From contig NZ_JAGGLK010000002.1 in the NCBI RefSeq assembly GCF_017874375.1, forward strand, positions 186,001 through 250,000: a stretch of DNA of 64,000 bases, in the 5' to 3' direction. Below, piece after piece: positions 62,618 through 64,000 of this stretch; positions within the stretch are counted from its first letter, which is position 1; each line of letters opens with the position of its first letter. Both the position numbers and the translations under genes were made by a program. The stretch comes from Methanohalophilus levihalophilus (GTDB lineage: Archaea > Halobacteriota > Methanosarcinia > Methanosarcinales > Methanosarcinaceae). A model generated the notes under the pieces. The model was not told the DNA's origin and did not search any database. It was given only the letters and a program-made list of their open reading frames with translations.

Positions 62618-63352
62618 ATGAAGATCGCAGTAATTGGTGGCACAGGTAGCATCGGGAAGGGATTTGCGCTCAGATGGGGCCAGAAACACGAAGTAATTAT
62701 TGGCTCCCGAAACCAGGAAAGAGCCGAAGCCAAAGCAGCTGAATTTACAAGCATGCTGGAAAATCGTGGTCTTGATGCCAGTATTACGGGTGCTCTCAAC
62801 AAAACAGCAGCTTCAAAAGCTGAAGTTGTAGTGCTTGCAGTCAGGTATGGTCAGGTTGCTTCAATAATTGATCAAATAAAGCCCGTACTCGACGATCAAA
62901 TCGTCATATCTGTTGTTGTACCCATGGCAAAGGATCGCTGCATAATTATGCCGGATTCCGATACAATTGAGGTGACAGCAGCTGATCGTGATGATTATAA
63001 TGTGGATTACTTCTGTTACAGTACTCCCGCTTCAGGTAGTGCGGCAGAGGAAATTGATGCACTGCTTCCGGATGGGATTGAACTTGTATCTGCATTCCAC
63101 AATGTTCCGGCAGCAAAGCTTGCAAACCTGGACATCGAATTAAACTATGATATTGGTGTATGTGGAAACAACATGCATTCCAAAAACATTGTTTTTGATC
63201 TCGTCAGGGATATTTCAAATATGAGACCAATTGACATTGGCCCGCTTGAAACATCCTCTATGGTTGAAGCCCTGACTCCGCTTGTTATCAACGTAGCCAT
63301 CAGGAACAATATGAAAGATGTTGGTATAAAGTTCGTTGATGAGAACTGCTGA
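62618..63352 (+). CDS. fno: F420H2:NADP oxidoreductase
   Basis: 244 aa. It transfers hydride between coenzyme F420 and NADP. It has the Rossmann start KIAVIGGTGSIGKGFALRWG, followed by VIIGSRNQERA (NADP-binding Arg/Ser), VVLAVRYGQVASII, and ISVVVPM. C-terminal motifs include FHNVPAAKLANLD and VCGNNMHSKNIVFDLV. The frame opens at 62555, but ATG 62618 is the normal start. Located between gdhA and glnA, it may supply NADPH for glutamate synthesis (inference). Confidence 0.93.
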   Translation: MKIAVIGGTGSIGKGFALRWGQKHEVIIGSRNQERAEAKAAEFTSMLENRGLDASITGALNKTAASKAEVVVLAVRYGQVASIIDQIKPVLDDQIVISVVVPMAKDRCIIMPDSDTIEVTAADRDDYNVDYFCYSTPASGSAAEEIDALLPDGIELVSAFHNVPAAKLANLDIELNYDIGVCGNNMHSKNIVFDLVRDISNMRPIDIGPLETSSMVEALTPLVINVAIRNNMKDVGIKFVDENC

Positions 63353-63527
63353 TTACCAACTACTTCCTTTTTTAGGATATCACCACTTCGTAAGTGAAAC
63401 TCCAATAAAGTGAACCAAAATCCTGTATGCTTCTTTTCTGTTTTATGTTACATTTATCACCAAAAACATGATATATCATACAGGGCGTAATCCCTCTCCA
63501 TAATACAAACAATCATCAGGTGATATT

Positions 63528-64000
63528 ATGATAATCAACACTAAAGAAGATGTATTGAAAGCAACTGAAGAACTGAATGTTAAGTTCATTCGCTTGCAGT
63601 TCACCGATATTCAGGGTGGTGTCAAGGATGTTGAGATTCCTGTGACGCAGATCCAGAAAGCCCTTGATACCGGTATATCTTTTGACGGTTCTTCAGTTGA
63701 AGGTTTTGTGAGGATCGATGAATCCGACATGGTGTTGCGACCTGATGTTCGTAGCTTCGCAATCTTGCCATTAAATTCCAAAAAGGGTATTGTTGCCCGT
63801 ATGATCTGTGATGTATACATGCCGGACGGCACTCCCTTTGAAGGAGACCCCCGCTATGTCCTTAAGAAAGTAATGAAAGAAGCTCATGAAATGGGTTACA
63901 CTTTCAATGTCGGGCCGGAACTCGAGTTTTTCCTTTTTGAAAAGGATGAGAATGGAAATTCAACGACCAAACCCCACGATTATGGACGCTATTTTGAGTT
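63528..64000 (+). CDS. glnA: Glutamine synthetase, N-terminal part (window edge)
   Basis: 158 codons are visible before the window ends. It has [37 protein letters not shown], and [16 protein letters not shown], all GS-I signatures with the ammonium/glutamate-site Asp region. AGGTGATATT precedes the ATG. An AGGG-N6-CCCT inverted repeat (63482-63495) lies just upstream and could be a regulator site, though it does not match the NrpR consensus well. Confidence 0.95.
   Translation, partial: MIINTKEDVLKATEELNVKFIRLQFTDIQGGVKDVEIPVTQIQKALDTGISFDGSSVEGFVRIDESDMVLRPDVRSFAILPLNSKKGIVARMICDVYMPDGTPFEGDPRYVLKKVMKEAHEMGYTFNVGPELEFFLFEKDENGNSTTKPHDYGRYFE

Noticed and set aside
63482-63495. NrpR operator ahead of glnA
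   Set aside because: AGGG-N6-CCCT has the right symmetry and spacing, but not the GGAA/TTCC or GGTA/TACC half-sites described for NrpR, so it is not called as such.
1-64000. CRISPR array
   Set aside because: No regularly spaced direct repeats were seen; the Cas4-like protein is isolated and has a broken nuclease site.

Overview
The window is a chromosomal segment of a methanogenic archaeon of the Methanosarcinaceae, most likely a halophilic or methylotrophic genus near Methanohalophilus, Methanolobus or Methanococcoides (genus is inference). Archaeal markers seen directly are fibrillarin/Nop5, Spt5, SecE, ribosomal protein P0, thermosome, archaeal mevalonate enzymes, ribose-1,5-bisphosphate isomerase and TATA-box promoters. 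Methanogen markers are the methanopterin enzyme RFAP synthase and F420H2:NADP oxidoreductase. Of about 74 stop codons read, only one is TAG. With an in-frame TAG inside a lipoprotein gene, this fits a pyrrolysine-decoding genome, although no pyl genes lie in the window.

Layout. 0-6 kb: GerW/DUF2953 pair, RFAP synthase, Nop5-fibrillarin (C/D box RNP), a Cys-rich DUF2769 protein, a rhodanese lipoprotein and a methyltransferase. 5.5-9.5 kb (minus strand): secreted GH114-like lipoprotein with an internal UAG, a large exported protein with a C-terminal anchor, and a voltage-gated K+ channel. 9.6-15 kb: purH, an unknown membrane-anchored protein, and a PAPS-reductase/Cas4-like pair. 15-19 kb: regulator, HMG-CoA synthase, thiolase, DUF35 and CYTH (mevalonate entry). 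19-25.8 kb: metG, SppA protease, SagB-type oxidoreductase, HHH protein, ribose-1,5-bisphosphate isomerase and hypotheticals. 25.9-30.4 kb: two tandem aldehyde dehydrogenases and an acetolactate-synthase-like enzyme. 30.4-37.7 kb: tRNA-quality and translation genes, ftsZ, secE-spt5-L11, then L1-P0-L12 behind a structured leader.

37.8-47.3 kb: radical SAM protein, SAM hydrolase, Na+/solute symporter, then a minus-strand cluster (YchF, UppS-like subunit, zinc-ribbon protein, AAA ATPase, metallo-beta-lactamase fold enzyme). 47.3-51.7 kb has accessory character: palindromic repeat, toxin-antitoxin pair, tRNA-Arg, small membrane peptides, EVE-like and TfoX-like genes, and a ferredoxin-nitroreductase whose start appears to be AUU. 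51.7-56.4 kb: thermosome and a complete biotin ECF transporter. 56.9-64 kb: hydantoinase-like protein, class II aldolase, a GC-richer intergenic stretch that may be a structured RNA, glutamate dehydrogenase, F420H2:NADP oxidoreductase and the start of glutamine synthetase (nitrogen assimilation).

No rRNA, CRISPR array, insertion sequence or replication origin was seen. The strongest candidate for something undescribed is the UAG-interrupted GH114-like lipoprotein, with a perfect stem beginning at the base after the UAG.
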